Source: Amborella trichopoda (Eukaryota > Streptophyta > Magnoliopsida > Amborellales > Amborellaceae). Taken from it: a stretch of 64,000 nucleotides of DNA. Below, piece after piece: positions 35,390 to 48,049 of the stretch. The stretch spans positions 602,282-666,281 of the forward strand of contig NW_006499481.1 in NCBI RefSeq assembly GCF_000471905.2, in the 5' to 3' direction. The notes beneath the pieces are model-generated. The model was not told the DNA's origin, ran no database searches, and worked only from the letters and a program-made list of their open reading frames with translations. The position numbers and the translations under genes were made by a program. The number at the start of each line of letters is the position of its first letter. Position 1 is the stretch's first letter.

Positions 35390-37160
35390 ATGCTTCATCT
35401 CTCGAGTCAACCGCCCGCACTGTGTTTCTCTCTCTTCCTCACTTTGGCTGCTTTCCCTTTCAGTCCAGGCCCCAAGCCCTCGTACTCTCTCTCTACAGCT
35501 CCAAATCACACCGTTTCTCTCTCTAAAACTTCGAATCACTCAATTGACAGCAAGAAGGCCTCCGTCGCTGCAAGCGCCATGGAGCCCCCTGTTGCCAAGA
35601 AAATTAGGCGTGAGATGGAGATGTTTGGCGATGTTAGGATTGACAATTACTACTGGCTTCGTGATGATTCTCGCTCTAACCCTGAAGTTCTTTCCTATCT
35701 CAACCAGGAAAACTCTTACACTGAGTCTGTAATGTCCGGTAAAATTCTATCCTTGCTGAATCTTTTTATTGGCATTGTGCTCATAAGTTGATCCCTTATT
35801 TATTTTTGAGCTTAAATTTGAGTTCTTCTTGTCCTGACCTGGAATATACTCACATAGGATATGAATGTCTGATAAAATTCCAATTTTGCTGAAATGATCA
35901 ATAGTCATCTTGATTATCAGTTCATTCATTTGATTTTGGTTAACTGGATATTAGTTTTTGTAGTTCATCTGGTTTTTTTGAATGATCTCGTTATGCAATA
36001 ATGTCTATATGGGATTGTTTTGTCTCGTTGAATTTCCTTTCGTTTTCTAGGGTTGTGGATCTAGACTCCGCATGATTCTCCCTATATTAATTTATTTTTA
36101 TGCTGGAATTGTATTGGAAAAAGTTTATGTAGAGCCCAGGCTCTAAACAATTAAATTAGAGCTCACCTAAAAAATTTAACTAGAAAAGGTTGTTTTGATG
36201 CCCAAATATCCTCAAATCATCTCGATATCAAGATGCACGAGTGTGAGAAAAAAAATAGATTTTAAGTTTTGGAAATAGTGCATCTTGTAAGGCATTTTTG
36301 TACCGACAGTTTTCCCAATTGTCAAGTTTTCATGGATCTGCTAAATCTACACTATTTTTGAAGCTTTAAATTTATAATTAAATATGAAAATATATTGTAA
36401 GGCTATTACAAAGATTTCCAGCATTGAAACCACATTTCTCAGCACTATTTGAAGGTGCATTGTACTTTGATTGTTTAGAGCCTAGGCTCTATACAAACCA
36501 CACCCATTATATATTGATTATCCATTTGTTTAAATGGATATGTTCCTTCATGAAATTGAATAATCAACAATAAGAATTTATTTCATTNNNNNNNNNNNNN
36601 NNNNNNNATATATATTATAGGAAAACTCTTAAAAATTCCCATAGGAGATTTGAACAGTGTTTTACCTTGACGGTTTATTGAACGGAGCCACAATGGACGA
36701 TGCGTGGTCTGTGGCGGTTTCCGCGTGTTTTGTGATCGCAACGGACCTAGTATGTCCATTGCGGTCTTTTAATTCACACCGTCCGATTTTTATCGGACGG
36801 TGCCGAGCCTATGGGCGAAAACACTGTTCATTTTCGCCCATAGGCGTTGCGTAGCGGCTTCCATATATGGGTGAAAATGAACAATGTTTTCACCCATAGG
36901 CTCGGCGCTGTCCGTTTTTTTCGGACGGCGTGGATTAAAGACCGTCACGGACATAGCATGTCCGGGGCGGTCTGTCATGGATATAGCATGTCCGTGACGA
37001 GATTTTTTCATGTAAAATTGACGCAAAAAATATACGGGGACCGCCATGGCTCCCGTAGGTCTATGGCAGTTTTTAAGTAAAATCGTTTCGTACATAGCAT
37101 GTCCATGATGGGGGTGAAATACTGTAGAAATTCGCTTGTAGGTGTTTTTAAACCTTTTCC

Positions 37161-37195
<35 letters not shown>

Positions 37196-40100
37196 GCACA
37201 TACACACACTGCAATTATCAGGTATTTAGACCATTTTGTTGTAATTTCATATTGCAATTAATAGGTATTTTGATTTTGTTGGATTTTTTCCCTTTCATGA
37301 CCTTTGATAGACTTATCCATGTTGCATGCTTTAAGGATCCCAAACAATTTTTTTTCAAAAACAAAAAAAAGCACTGAACGATTAATTATCATTTTAGGTC
37401 TAACCATTTCAAGGGGCAATTTTCTTAAGGTGGGAAATGGGCCCGGCTAGCTGGTTAGAGTCTTGGCATGGCCAGTTGAAAGGGCCCGGCCCTGGCCCGC
37501 CCTTTAGATTTGATAGGGCCATACCGGGCCACAATCTGCAATGCTAGGCCCAGCCATAGAGGGCCTATATTCTGGCCTGGGCCTAGGCTTAGCTAGGCTT
37601 GGCCAGACTGCCCGGCCTATTTCCACCATTCCCTCCTTACGAGCTACTTTGAGGGGGCTGGCCCTCCATTATGGTTTCTCTAGTTCTTCTAACTTCTGCA
37701 TGCCCCATTTTCCTTTTTTTTTTTTTGAATGTTAAATTTTGTATTAGTAAAGAGAGATGTACACATTGCAAAAAATGGCTACCCACATGTTGGGAACTTT
37801 TACAAAATCCACCCAACGGGTGTTGATCAACAAAAAAAATGCTATACAAGCATAAAAACCAAAAAACCATGGGGGATTATAAATGTGTGAGCGAGCTAGT
37901 TCTCTGCCTGGGTAGCGCCTTACTTAGCTAGATCGTCTGCTACTTGATTGTCCTGGCGCCAAATGCACCCAAGAGACCTGTGTATGCCTGATGTCAAAGA
38001 TCTCATCAAAGACCGAAATGAGTTTCCATGGGGGTGGTGCCCCCCCCGGGGGCCCAAGTGATGACATTTTTGGAATCGCCTTCCATGATAAGGGAGGAAC
38101 TCCAGGAAGGATTGAAGAGTTTGAGGCCTTCCAAAAGGGCAAGGGCCTTTGTGGTCTTTGAAGATTTCACCTACGCTTGCCGGGCCTGGGTTGCCAAGGG
38201 AGCAACTGTCGAAATTGAGCTTTATTCGGCTAGGTTCCGGAGGGCACCACATGGATGCGTGAGGGATACAATGAGGCTTGAAGTGATGAATAAATGCCAA
38301 TTGAGGAGGAAATCCAAAGCCGGTAAAAGCTTGAATCTGCTGTGATTTGATGCCCAAAAAATCACGTTGGGCCTGATAGAGTTCCACAAGGCCCATGGGT
38401 GAGAGGATTGGCCTTGAAATATCCAGTGGCCCTGATAGAGTCCCACATGCCCCCATTTATCTATTTAGTAATTTTCTGATTTAATCTAACCTAATCTCTA
38501 ACCTTAAGCTAACTCCAAACTATATCCCACTTATGTGGAAAGTCAACTATATCACCCCATCGAAATTATTTAATCAACCTAACACATTCCCTATTCAAAT
38601 AAGATATTCAACCTAAATCTTTAGACAACCGGGAAATTAATTTCCAGCTCAAAAAAGAAGCGCCTAAATCTTTTGGATTATAGCACTTGTTTATCGTCTT
38701 TAATTCTATTTTCATTGCAAAAATGACGCTAAAGCTTCTTATTGTGCATTTTATTTTGGAAAAGTCTTATCCTTTGTATGTGTCACGAGTCCATGACTTA
38801 ATTGTGCTCTCTTTGATCATTGTCACATTTTTCTGCAATCCCACTCTGTATTTCTACACTGCCATGACTAATGATGATTCTTCTGTATGTGAGATCTTCT
38901 TTCAGTTCTCTTGCCTCAATAGGTGTATTATTAACAGTTATTCTTCTACATCTAACAATGCATTTGATTTTCAACTTGTTAAATAAGCACTTAATTTTTT
39001 TTGTTGTACATCCTACATGAGCACTTGAAATAAAAACGTAGTGCCATACATTGATGCATATTTATTCTCAGTTGTATCTTTAAGTTGTTTTTGTTTAGAT
39101 ATTCACATACTCGCATTTATGGTCACATGCTCATATTTAACTAAACTTGTCTTTATCATCTCCAATCAGCTTGTTTTGCGACAAAAAAGTGTAATGCATT
39201 TAGCTGCATATCCTTTCATTAAATAACCAAGCATATAGAAGTGGATAGACTGCACTTAATTCGAGAAAAAGAGGCTATTATTTGATTCCTTCATTTGACC
39301 TCTATTCCTTGGGCCAAGCCTAAGGGAATCTATTACTATTCCCAAAGCTCCCTATTCTAAGCTATGTATGGAAAGTTATTCCTATTATTACTGCCTAACT
39401 TATTCTTAGTCACTAACCCAAGAATTGTGCAATGCCCCACCCATTATTTTTTTGTTGAGCTGCTGCGAGTTTTAGTCCAATCTTGGCAGCACTTTCATTT
39501 ACTTCTGATGCAGATCTATTTTATTGAAAAAGAAGAAAAAAGAGTCAAAACCACTGATGTTAAATACCCCAAAATTAACTGAATTGTTACAATTAAAAGG
39601 AAATATATGTTGTATGCATCTTTATATGATTCCTGTTGAATATTTTAATACTTCAGTGTGAATGTAAATTCTAGCATTATATGCTCCCCTCAGTCTTTTA
39701 AGAAGGTGGAATATAGGACAATGTTAACTTATAAAGACCCCTTATAGTAATTGCTTTTCTTTTTTACTCTCTCTTTTGTTTCGTTTTGAAAGTTAGAGAA
39801 AGCTCTCTTTCCTTTGAACTCCATTTTGAGTTCATTACTTATTCAAAATTGTACCCATTGGCATTAAAGATGAAATGCTTACTAGTGATGCTGTGTGAAA
39901 CTGGTGCCAGAAATCAAACCATTACAAGATAAGATATACACCGAGGTGAGAGGGAGAATAAAAGAAGATGATATTACTGTTCCTTCACGCAAAGGACCTT
40001 ACTTCTATTACGATAGGACTTTGGAGGGAAAGGAGTATGTTCAGCATTGTAGACGTCATATTCCTGAGGGCGAGGGACCCGGCTCTGTGCATGAAGTAAT

Positions 40101-43100
40101 GCCAACAGGACCTGATGCTCCTGAGGAGGAAATTATTTTAGATGAAAATGTTAGGTCTCAAGGACATGAATATTACAGACTTGAGGCATTTAAAGTATGG
40201 TTTATTCTTTTTCTCTCTAGTTGTTTATTCTCGAGACTTCAATAAGTTTTTTGTTGATTATTGCGGTGTTTATTTAAAGGTCTGTATCTTTCTCTCCAAG
40301 TCCATGCACACAAATCTCCTAGGAGGAGGAGGAGATGTTGAAGAAAAATGTGATGAGATGCCGGAGGGGATATTTTGTCCTGTTTTAATAAGATTGTCTG
40401 TGATCTGAAATAGAGGAGATTATTGAGAGGATGATAACTTGTGCACGAGAAATATATTGAGATCATAGTGATAATTGATTAAGAATTACTATCTCTATGT
40501 TAAAAAGGTTTCATTACCAACTCTTAAGGGTATCTCTTCTGATACAAAGAAAGTGGGAGGGATTTAAAAAGACTTTTTTCTCTCCATTTTAACATGATTA
40601 ATTACAGAATGGGATAATGGGAAATTTTCAGATGGATAATTGTGCTACTCTTTTAAATAGGGGTGTGGTTTGCATAATGTTGCAACCTTAAACAATCAAA
40701 TTAAGGCACGCTTCTAAATTTTATCATAAGATGTAATTTTGGTGCCAAAAATTCGTAGGATGGCTTGAAAGTCTATTTTTATCTCTAATTATGAATTTTT
40801 AAACTTCAGAAATGGTTCAAATCAAGTAGATCTATAAAAACACGATAAACTTGAAAATAGACAGTCTAGATAATGTGTTGCAAGATGCACTATTTTTGAG
40901 TCTCGAAATCTTTTTGTTTTTTTCATATCCTTGTATTTCTATGTCGAGATGATCAATTAGAGGGTTTTCCAACATCAAAACGACCTTTCCGATGGATTTG
41001 AGAGGTGCACCTTAATTCTACATTTTAAGGTTGCAACCTTAAATGAACTTTTCCCTTTAATAGAAACAAATTATGGGTACTAACGAGAAGTAACGAAGAA
41101 TTACAAATCTCTTCTAATTTCATTATAAAATCCGTTTTTAAACATTCACGAAAAGTCAAAACTGTGGCTGCGGAGTGCATTGGCTGCATGCCATATACAT
41201 ACAGATTTTATATATTAAAACAGTGCAGCACCCCCCTGGCTGTTACTGCAAAATAACAGTGTTGAATAAAAGTCCTCTCTTACTGGTTTTAAATAATGGC
41301 TGTTATGTCTATTATATTGATAATGGATCCTGGCCATTATAATGCCAGAATGCCTATTTTAAATTGCACACATATGCACAAAATGCAAAATTTTGAATCG
41401 TTACTTCATTAAATTCTCTTACTGGCCCAAATCATGCAGATTAGCTCGAATAACAAGTTGATGGCATATGCAGAAGACACAAAAGGAGATGAAATCTATA
41501 CAGTCAGTATCGCGGATATCGAGACTCAAAGTCCCATTGAGAAGCCCCTAACAGGCGTAACAGAGGCAATTGAGTGGGCCGGTGATGAGGCTCTTGTCTA
41601 TGTCACTATGGATGAGATCCACAGACCAGACAAGGTAAGTCATGCTGTGTGCACTTGAAATCAGTTAAGCATCTGTTCTTAGTAACCAATGAAGGAAGAC
41701 GAGAAGAAAGACAATAGGTTTCTTTAATCGATTTGTTATCTGGCTTCTGTGTATCTTAATCTTTATTGAAAGGTCTGCATTTCTTTGGATTCTATACCCT
41801 ACTACTTTATTTTCTTAGTTTTCTTTTGACGATTTTCATGGCGCTCTCATTTGATTTTCATATCCACAGCTGTGTTCCATGTTCGCTGTCCAGTACTTAT
41901 GCACTTTTGTCAGTCAATGAATAGGTACTTGATAGGCACAACAACATCTTTGAGATGCATTAAGTCATTTGTTTAATGAGTCAAAATCCATCACTTCGAG
42001 GGGTTCTCTTTGTGATGAATGACATACTTATTTTTAAGATTTAGTTCTGAGTTAATTTTTGTACTCATTCTGCGCAGGTATGGTTACACAAGATAGGGTC
42101 TAATCAATCAGAAGATTGCTGCCTCTATCATGAAAAGGATGATTTGTTCTCCCTTGATCTTCAAGCCTCTGAAAGCAAACGATACTTGTTTGTTGCATCC
42201 GAAAGTAAAACCACATGCTTTGTTTTTTACTTGGACATTTCAAACCAAGAGCAAGGGCTTGTCGTTTTAACACCTCGTGTTGAAGGAGTTGATACTGATG
42301 TAAGTCATCGAGGTGGTCATTTCTTTATTAAAAGGAGAAGTGATGAAGTGTTCAATTCAGAATTGCTTGTATGTACTCTGGACAATTTAACTGCTACCAC
42401 TGTGTTGCTTCCTCATAGGGAAAGGTAACAACTCTCTCCGAGGAATATTAATGAACCTGATTATTATGGATTGCTTTTATATTGAGTCTGCTCCCTTTGC
42501 TTGCTCACTGGATTGTTTGTGCATATTACATCATAGGTTGGCATCATGTTGAACTTATCAGTTTTAGTCTTTTAAAAATGCTGAATTTTATGGCCTGAAC
42601 TTTGATGAAGGGAGTGGTTCATTTTCCATGACTGAAGGCTTACTACAAATTTGTATGGTGGACAGTGTGAAACTAGATGATATGCAACTTTTTAGTGATC
42701 ATCTTGTTGTCTATGAGCGTGAAAATGGTTTGTGTAAAGTAACAGTCTATGGCCTTCCTCCTGAGGGGCAAAAGATTGTAGGCCTTCAAACTGGGAGAGC
42801 AATCAACTTCATTGATCCTGCATATTCCGTGGGCCAGATAAAATCTCAATTTTCTTCACATATTTTGAGATTTGGTTATAGCTCATTGAGGACACCTTAT
42901 TCTGTCTATGACCATGACATGAACACAAACACCACAGTTCTGAAGAAGGTTAATTCGGTAAGGAAATTTCGTAAATATTTCCACTTGCTCCTTTATTATT
43001 TGTTATTCCGTGAAGCATGAATTTAATTTGTTCACATTAGACTACAGTGCAACTTAGGCTTATCATCTCCTCAAATTTGTGATCTTACAATGTCTATTAT

Positions 43101-46100
43101 TAATTTGATCATGGAAAAGTGTCGGTTTGACATCTCTCTATTCCAAATGTGAGTATGTTTATATCTGTGTGTATGTATGTGCGTATGTGTCCAATGTGCT
43201 TGTGCATGCACGGTGATTAATCCCTTCCCTATTGTGTGAGGGCTAGATTATTTTTTGTGGCAATAAGTAGTCACTTGAGGTGTCCATGGTTTTGAGCCAG
43301 TCTGAGTGAAGGATGTTTGGTTATATTCTTCCCCCTCCCCCCACCCACCCCCCCGCACAATTTTTGTTTGCTTCCCTGTTTGTACTTTCTGTTATACTAA
43401 TAATTATTGCCATCTTTGATTAAGCAGTGAATATTATTCTGAAGATCATTTCGTAATCAAGTAAGCATCTCAGTACGAAGTATAAAATGATTTGCACATT
43501 ATTATTTCTGGAAAGCTTATTGGAACTTATTGCTGATATGTTTGTTAAATTATGAAATCTGGGGGTTTCTCTTTCTTTTTCCATAAAGAAATTGTGTATT
43601 TCATATCTCAGTGAAATTGAAAGGAGTCGGCATTGTATGCATAGTAAACAGGAGGAATTTCATGTCTATTCGAAGAGTTTGTAGTCTTCTGTCTGTGACT
43701 ATAATCATGATCTTAAATCAATATTGAAGAAAGTTTTTAGGGAATGACAGCATGATTCTCATCAACCCTAATCATGAACATATATGTTGGTACACATGCA
43801 ATGACATGACTGTCCCTGTAAAAGACAGTACATATACATCATGTTTAATGAGAAGTGTTTACTCAACTACTCTTTCATCATGGACTATAGTTACAAGACT
43901 TTCTGCAAATATATTCTTACTGACAACATCAACAATGCTCCTTAAGTCGTACATCTAAATTACCAAGTTCTTGAGATTCCAGTTGTTTTTTGGTTTTCAT
44001 AACTCATATTGATTTCAGTTAGTATTTTTTTCTTTGGTTAATCCTTTTGTGAGTCTCAGGTTTTGGGAGGTTTTGATGCGAAGCACTATGTAACTGAGAG
44101 GAAATGGGCAGTTGCTGAGGATGGAACACAAGTACCTATTTCAATAGTTTATAGAAAGAACCTGGTTAAGCTGGATGGGAGTGATCCAATGGTTCTTTAT
44201 GGTTATGGCTCATACGAGGTACATCTGTATGATTAAGTTCAATGTTATGGATTGGCTCTATTCCTTAAGCTGGTAAATAAAGACATTTGTCTAGAAATCT
44301 AATTAGAGATCAAAGATCAAAGATCATCTTATACCCTACCGAGACTTCTGTAGTTATATTATTAGGCAGCTCACAAGATACAATCACTTTTATATTCAGA
44401 GGGTTTGCGCTACTTTTGAGATAAGAGTGCCTAAGTTGGCATGCAGTGGCTCACGTATATATTCTCATTTAATTGTGTGGGTCTTCTCAGTTGTTCCAAA
44501 TAGAAATCTTAAACTTATTAAACCACATCAATTTTTTTTTTTAATTTGTTCAGTATTATTGTTTAAGATTTCCAAATAGAAATCTTAAACTTATTAAACC
44601 TCATCAAAAAAATTTGTTTAATTTGTTCAGTATGAAATCTTAATTTTGGTTAATTTTTTCAGTATTATTATTGTTTTTCTGATCTTTATTTGTTCTATGA
44701 TTTTCATATCATATCCGCTAATTTTATTTTGTACAGGCCTGCGTGGATCCTTCTTTCAGTGCATCAAGATTGTCTTTGCTGGATCGGGGCTTTGTATATG
44801 CAAAAGCACATATTCGAGGAGGAGGAGAAATGGGGAGGAAGTGGTATGAAAATGGAAAACTCTTGAAGAAGAAAAACACTTTCACTGATTTTATTGCATG
44901 TGCAGAGTACTTAATAAAGATCAGATACTGTTCAAAAGAAAAGCTGTGCATTGATGGGAGGAGTGCTGGAGGGCTGCTTATTGGCTCTGTTCTAAATATG
45001 CGACCTGATTTGTTCAAGGCCGCAATGGCTGGAGTTCCATTTGTTGACGTAGTGACTACAATGTTGGATCCAACCATCCCTTTGACCACATCTGAATGGG
45101 AGGTATTTGGGAAATGCTTCCTACATATCCTTTTGGCTTGTTAATATATTGATTATAAGTTTGCAATCTTTGCTAAGATATCCTTGACTTTTAGCTAAAT
45201 CTTCTTTGGGTGCTTGGTGCAGGAATGGGGTGACCCTCGGAAGGAGGAATTTTATTTCTATATGAAGTCTTACTCTCCAGTGGACAATGTGAGTGCATTT
45301 CTGATATTATTATCTATTGTTGTCCATCTATTCAGGCATTTTGATTGTTGCACTTAATTACCGGGTCCAATCTTTGTTGGGTGTGGTTTGCATACGGTTA
45401 CAACCTTAAACTAAGTTGCACCTCCAAACTTTACGATGAGATGCAATTTTGATGTTGAAAATTCTAGCATGGTGCAAGAATCTTTATCCCTACTTGTAAA
45501 ATTTTAAACTCCAGAAATGGTTTGGATCAATTGGATCTATAAACACATGAAAATCTTGAAAATAGACTGTCCAAATAATGTGTTGCAAGATATATAATTT
45601 TTAGGACTGGCAATCTCTTTTTTTCTCCATATATATAGATCTCAGTGTCGAGATGATCAATTAGATGTTTTTCCAATATTAAAATAACCTTTTTTGAAGA
45701 CTTTAGTGGTGCACCTTAATTTTATATTTTAAGGTGTCAACCTTATATAATCTTTTTCCATCTTTGTTTGATTAAAATTTCCCTTAGTTTTGAGCAGACC
45801 AAGGCGTCAGATCTGGATGGACTACTTGTTTCTTTTTCGTGCTAATGGCATGGATCAATTTTGAATGTGCTGACTATTACCTTATACATGATGCTAGTTG
45901 TTTTAAATAATAAAAATTGAGTTGCATTTATTAATTGGCCAGTTCATTGTTCATTGGTGGGGAGGAATAAACCCTCAAGAAGAACTTCCCTTGAAGGATC
46001 CCAAGGGCAATGACAGAAAATGCTATCATTTTCTATCTTTAATTTCTGGTAACAATAGCATAGGAGACAATTGCAAGCTTTTTGGATAAGAAGGTGTTAT

Positions 46101-48049
46101 TTTTGGTAAATCCTTATTGTAAAATAGTTTGTAGCGATAAATCCTGGCCCCTTGATCTTCATTACAGCAAATACTCTATTTAAGATTTAAAGAATTTAAT
46201 TTCACAAATAGAGAAGAAATGCTTTATTCAAGAAGGACAAGCATGATTTTCTTTAGAGAAAGATTGCATGCATCATGCATGGATACTGAAGGAAAATGTA
46301 AGAGATTTGCAACATGGTTTTCTTGTTGAGAAACTTTCCTGCTTATTACAGGAAGGGTTCATTATGTGATTCACAGAAATATTGCTTCTTGTGATGGGCT
46401 GGTTTTGCCTTCTGTCCTGTATCCAACAAGATTTAACCAAATGTTATTGGGGGTCTGACAAATGGCCATTCTGTTTCAACTACATTATGGTCTTTCTTGT
46501 GATATGTATTAGAGAGTTCTGTTGTCTGCATCTGATGAGTGTCTATTTCTTTGCAGATTAAACCACAAGCTTACCCTAACATTCTCGTCACAGCTGGTCT
46601 AAATGGTATTCAATCCATTTTCAGATTTGGCGTTGTCAAATTTGGTCTTTAGCTCTTCTTTTTTCATTAGCTCTTTTTTCCATAAATCATTATAGTGGAA
46701 ATAAAAATAAGGGAAAATATATTCACCACTCGTATTTGGTATGTGGATCACCACTCTTATTTGGTATGTGGACACCATCAGATCATTCAAGGTTTGTTCG
46801 TGATGATGGATGTTATACATACCTTAGTTCCCAATGATGGACATTTGTCGTGTTACAGTTAATATCCACCGTCCATCAATGGAAACAGATGGTGGATGTA
46901 CCCGTGTTTTATGGTGTACTATAGTCCATAGACCATGTTATATGGAAAGCTTTCCCTATACATCAAAAGCGAAAAGTAAAGGGGTTTTTTCTGCTGTGTT
47001 TTACTTCTAGACCCACGGGTTTTGTATTCTGAACCCGCTAAGTTCGTGGCGAAGCTGAGGGACTTAAAGACGGACAAAAACTTTCTGCTGTTTAAGTGTG
47101 AAATGGGTGCAGGGCACTTCTCAAAATCTGGAAGGTAGATGATTCCCTATCTCCCTATCTCCATTTTCTTTGTTTGTTACCTAGCAGCAAAAGGTAGTGA
47201 AGGAACACTTAGTACATGCATTTGTTATTTGTTAATGGAATAAAATATTATCTTTTGAGAGGAAAATATGAGAGATATTTTCTAAGCTCTGCTTGAAAAC
47301 TTTTTGAAGTATTCTAGAAAGAAAAATAAAATGAAAATTCGAAATGAAAATGGCCATTGGTCTCTTTTCTGGAAATTAGAAGAAAGTAGATGGAATCCAC
47401 ACACAAACACAAAAAAAAATACAAATACACTTCACTCTCTATCTAGGCACTTGTTTCAAATTGGGTGATTGATGAAATGTCGCAAACTCTCTCTCTCTCT
47501 GATACACGACCACTCCATTGCCATGTGTTTATGTGTATACATGGTGCTACTAAAGAAAGAGCAGACTCTCATTTTCTGTTGTTTACATGGTAGGACAGCA
47601 CATTATTTTCGCAGAGGATCTCATAACTCTCTGTCTCTCACTATATCTATCTATCTATCTATTGAGCCACGACCAACCCATCACCCATGCCTATGTGCAC
47701 ACATGGTACTACTGTAGAAAGAGTAGCATGTTAGCTTTGTGTCTATCTATTGAGCCACGACCAACCCATCACCCATGTCTATGTGCACACATGGTACTAC
47801 TGTAGAAAGAGTAGCATGTTAGCTTTGTTTACACAGTAGGGCCATTACATTATTTTCACAAAGAAGCTCTCTCTCTCTCTCTCGCTAGATTGTTTTTTTT
47901 GTTGACTTTGTAGGGCAATTCCATTATTTTTAGAGGCGCTGATGATTGTCCTTTTTTGCAGATTTGAAAGGTTGGAGGAAGATGCCTTCCAATATGCATT
48001 TATTCTCAAGGCATTGGAAATGGTTCCACCCAATGGTTCTCTCATTTAA
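35390..48049 (+). CDS. oligopeptidase B-like serine peptidase (prolyl oligopeptidase family, S9A), 772 aa, 11 exons
   Basis: Exons: 35390-35738, 39911-40194, 41440-41634, 42078-42424, 42666-42957, 44060-44218, 44737-45102, 45223-45288, 46557-46605, 47011-47134, 47962-48049; all GT-AG, frame open to TAA. It should cleave short peptides, in S9A oligopeptidase B enzymes after basic residues. Seen: an N-terminal Peptidase_S9_N propeller (about 64-500; [44 protein letters not shown]) and a C-terminal alpha/beta-hydrolase with the triad Ser618 (GRSAGG), Asp703 (GLNDPRV) and His738 (GAGHFSKSG). [17 protein letters not shown] (567-583) is the family signature. It matches Arabidopsis At1g50380-type proteins over its length. 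The first 63 residues are Ser/Thr-rich, hydrophobic near the start and poor in acids, and may be an organelle presequence; an internal Met (MEPPVAKK, 35579) gives the cytosolic form. Intron 1 is 4.2 kb and transposon-rich. Confidence 0.96.
36116..36505. mobile_element. M1-family MITE in peptidase intron 1 (copy A only)
   Basis: Ends are GGAAAAAGTTTATGTAGAGCC and GGCTCTATACAAACCACACCC, with GAGCCYAGGCTCTAAACAAT inverted subtermini. The paralogous intron in copy C (about 57540-57600: GCTGAATTCTATATTGATGA) lacks it and so provides the empty site. Confidence 0.9.
36588..36607. other. assembly gap (20 N)
   Basis: Twenty N in peptidase intron 1, just left of an inverted-repeat element. Confidence 0.99.
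36617..37162. mobile_element. inverted-repeat transposon in peptidase intron 1 (copy A only)
   Basis: Left end TAGGAAAACTCTTAAAAATTC and the reverse complement of the right end, TAGGAAAAGGTTTAAAAACAC, are TIRs; ACAGTGTTTTA / ACAGTATTTCA extends the match. The GC-rich interior repeats GGACATAGCATGTCC- and CGCCCATAGGC-like palindromes (about 36740, 36830, 36890, 36955, 36980, 37090). It inserted in a TA repeat, so the target duplication cannot be read. Confidence 0.75.
37161..37205. repeat. (TA)n(CA)n microsatellite
   Basis: TA units to 37176, then CA units to about 37205, at the right edge of the inverted-repeat element in intron 1. Confidence 0.95.
37429..37627. mobile_element. GC-rich TIR MITE, shared by copies A and C
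   Basis: GGTGGGAAATGGGCCCGGC at the left pairs with the reverse complement of the right end GCCCGGCCTATTTCCACC. The interior repeats GGGCCCGGCCC and CTAGGCTTGGCC words. Copy C holds it at about 58292-58500, so it predates the duplication. Confidence 0.7.
37714..38445 (-). mobile_element. LINE-1 type fragment (RNase H end), inserted before the segmental duplication
   Basis: The poly(A) tail is the T-run at about 37717-37728. On the minus strand the product reads [19 protein letters not shown], then FKDHKG, then [17 protein letters not shown], the RNase H (RVT_3) end of a plant L1, with at least one deletion and the catalytic region disrupted. The target word CATGCCCCATTT (37699) is repeated at 38446. 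Copy C has the same truncation point, interrupted by a second LINE. Confidence 0.88.
38446..39910 (+). other. peptidase intron 1, remaining part
   Basis: 38446-39205 aligns closely with 63231-64000 of copy C. It has short frames in both copies, but they are broken differently, so none is taken as a gene. 39206-39910 is unique intron leading to exon 2. Confidence 0.7.
40661..41055. mobile_element. M1-family MITE in peptidase intron 2
   Basis: Ends GGGTGTGGTTTGCATAATG and AACCTTAAATGAACTTTTCCC. The flanks TTTAAATAG and TTTAATAG differ by one missing A. This is one of the most complete copies, with the TAAGGTTGCAACCTTA inner repeat on both sides. Confidence 0.9.
45379..45759. mobile_element. 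M1-family MITE in peptidase intron 8 with perfect 9-bp target duplication
   Basis: Ends GGGTGTGGTTTGCATACGG and CCTTATATAATCTTTTTCC. ATCTTTGTT flanks both sides (45370-45378 and 45760-45768). A 9-bp duplication points to the Mutator superfamily. This is the best type copy of the family. Confidence 0.93.
46690..46960. mobile_element. possible small TIR element in peptidase intron 9
   Basis: AAGGGAAAATATATTCACCA at the left and the reverse complement of TTATATGGAAAGCTTTCCCT at the right are weakly inverse. CACCACTYKTATTTGGTATG is tandemly repeated at about 46720. Limits uncertain. Confidence 0.35.
47654..47829. repeat. 88-bp tandem repeat in peptidase intron 10
   Basis: TCTATCTATTGAGCCACGAC through TAGCATGTTAGCTTTGT is present at 47654 and 47742 with one difference seen. 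A more diverged unit precedes it (about 47495-47640, CATGTGTTTATGTGTATACA and GGTGCTACTAAAGAAAGAG). Possibly variable in copy number. Confidence 0.92.

Larger units (their letters stand above)
28829..39205. repeat. segmental duplication, copy A
   Basis: From mid exon 2 of the DUF1308 gene, across the divergent intergenic region, to intron 1 of the peptidase gene. It aligns in order and orientation with 50077-64000 (copies B and C). The offset at the left edge is about 21.2 kb. The copies differ by several transposon insertions listed separately. Confidence 0.9.

Noticed and set aside
36790..37257. 155-residue minus-strand frame
   Set aside because: Produced by the palindromic GC-rich repeats of an inverted-repeat transposon plus the CA/TA microsatellite.
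38687..39582. Frames in peptidase intron 1 (for example 38687-38986)
   Set aside because: The paralogous stretch 63480-63780 is closely similar in DNA but does not keep the frames, so they are not under coding constraint.
44724..45089. 121-residue minus-strand frame
   Set aside because: Antisense shadow of peptidase exon 7, which carries the catalytic serine.
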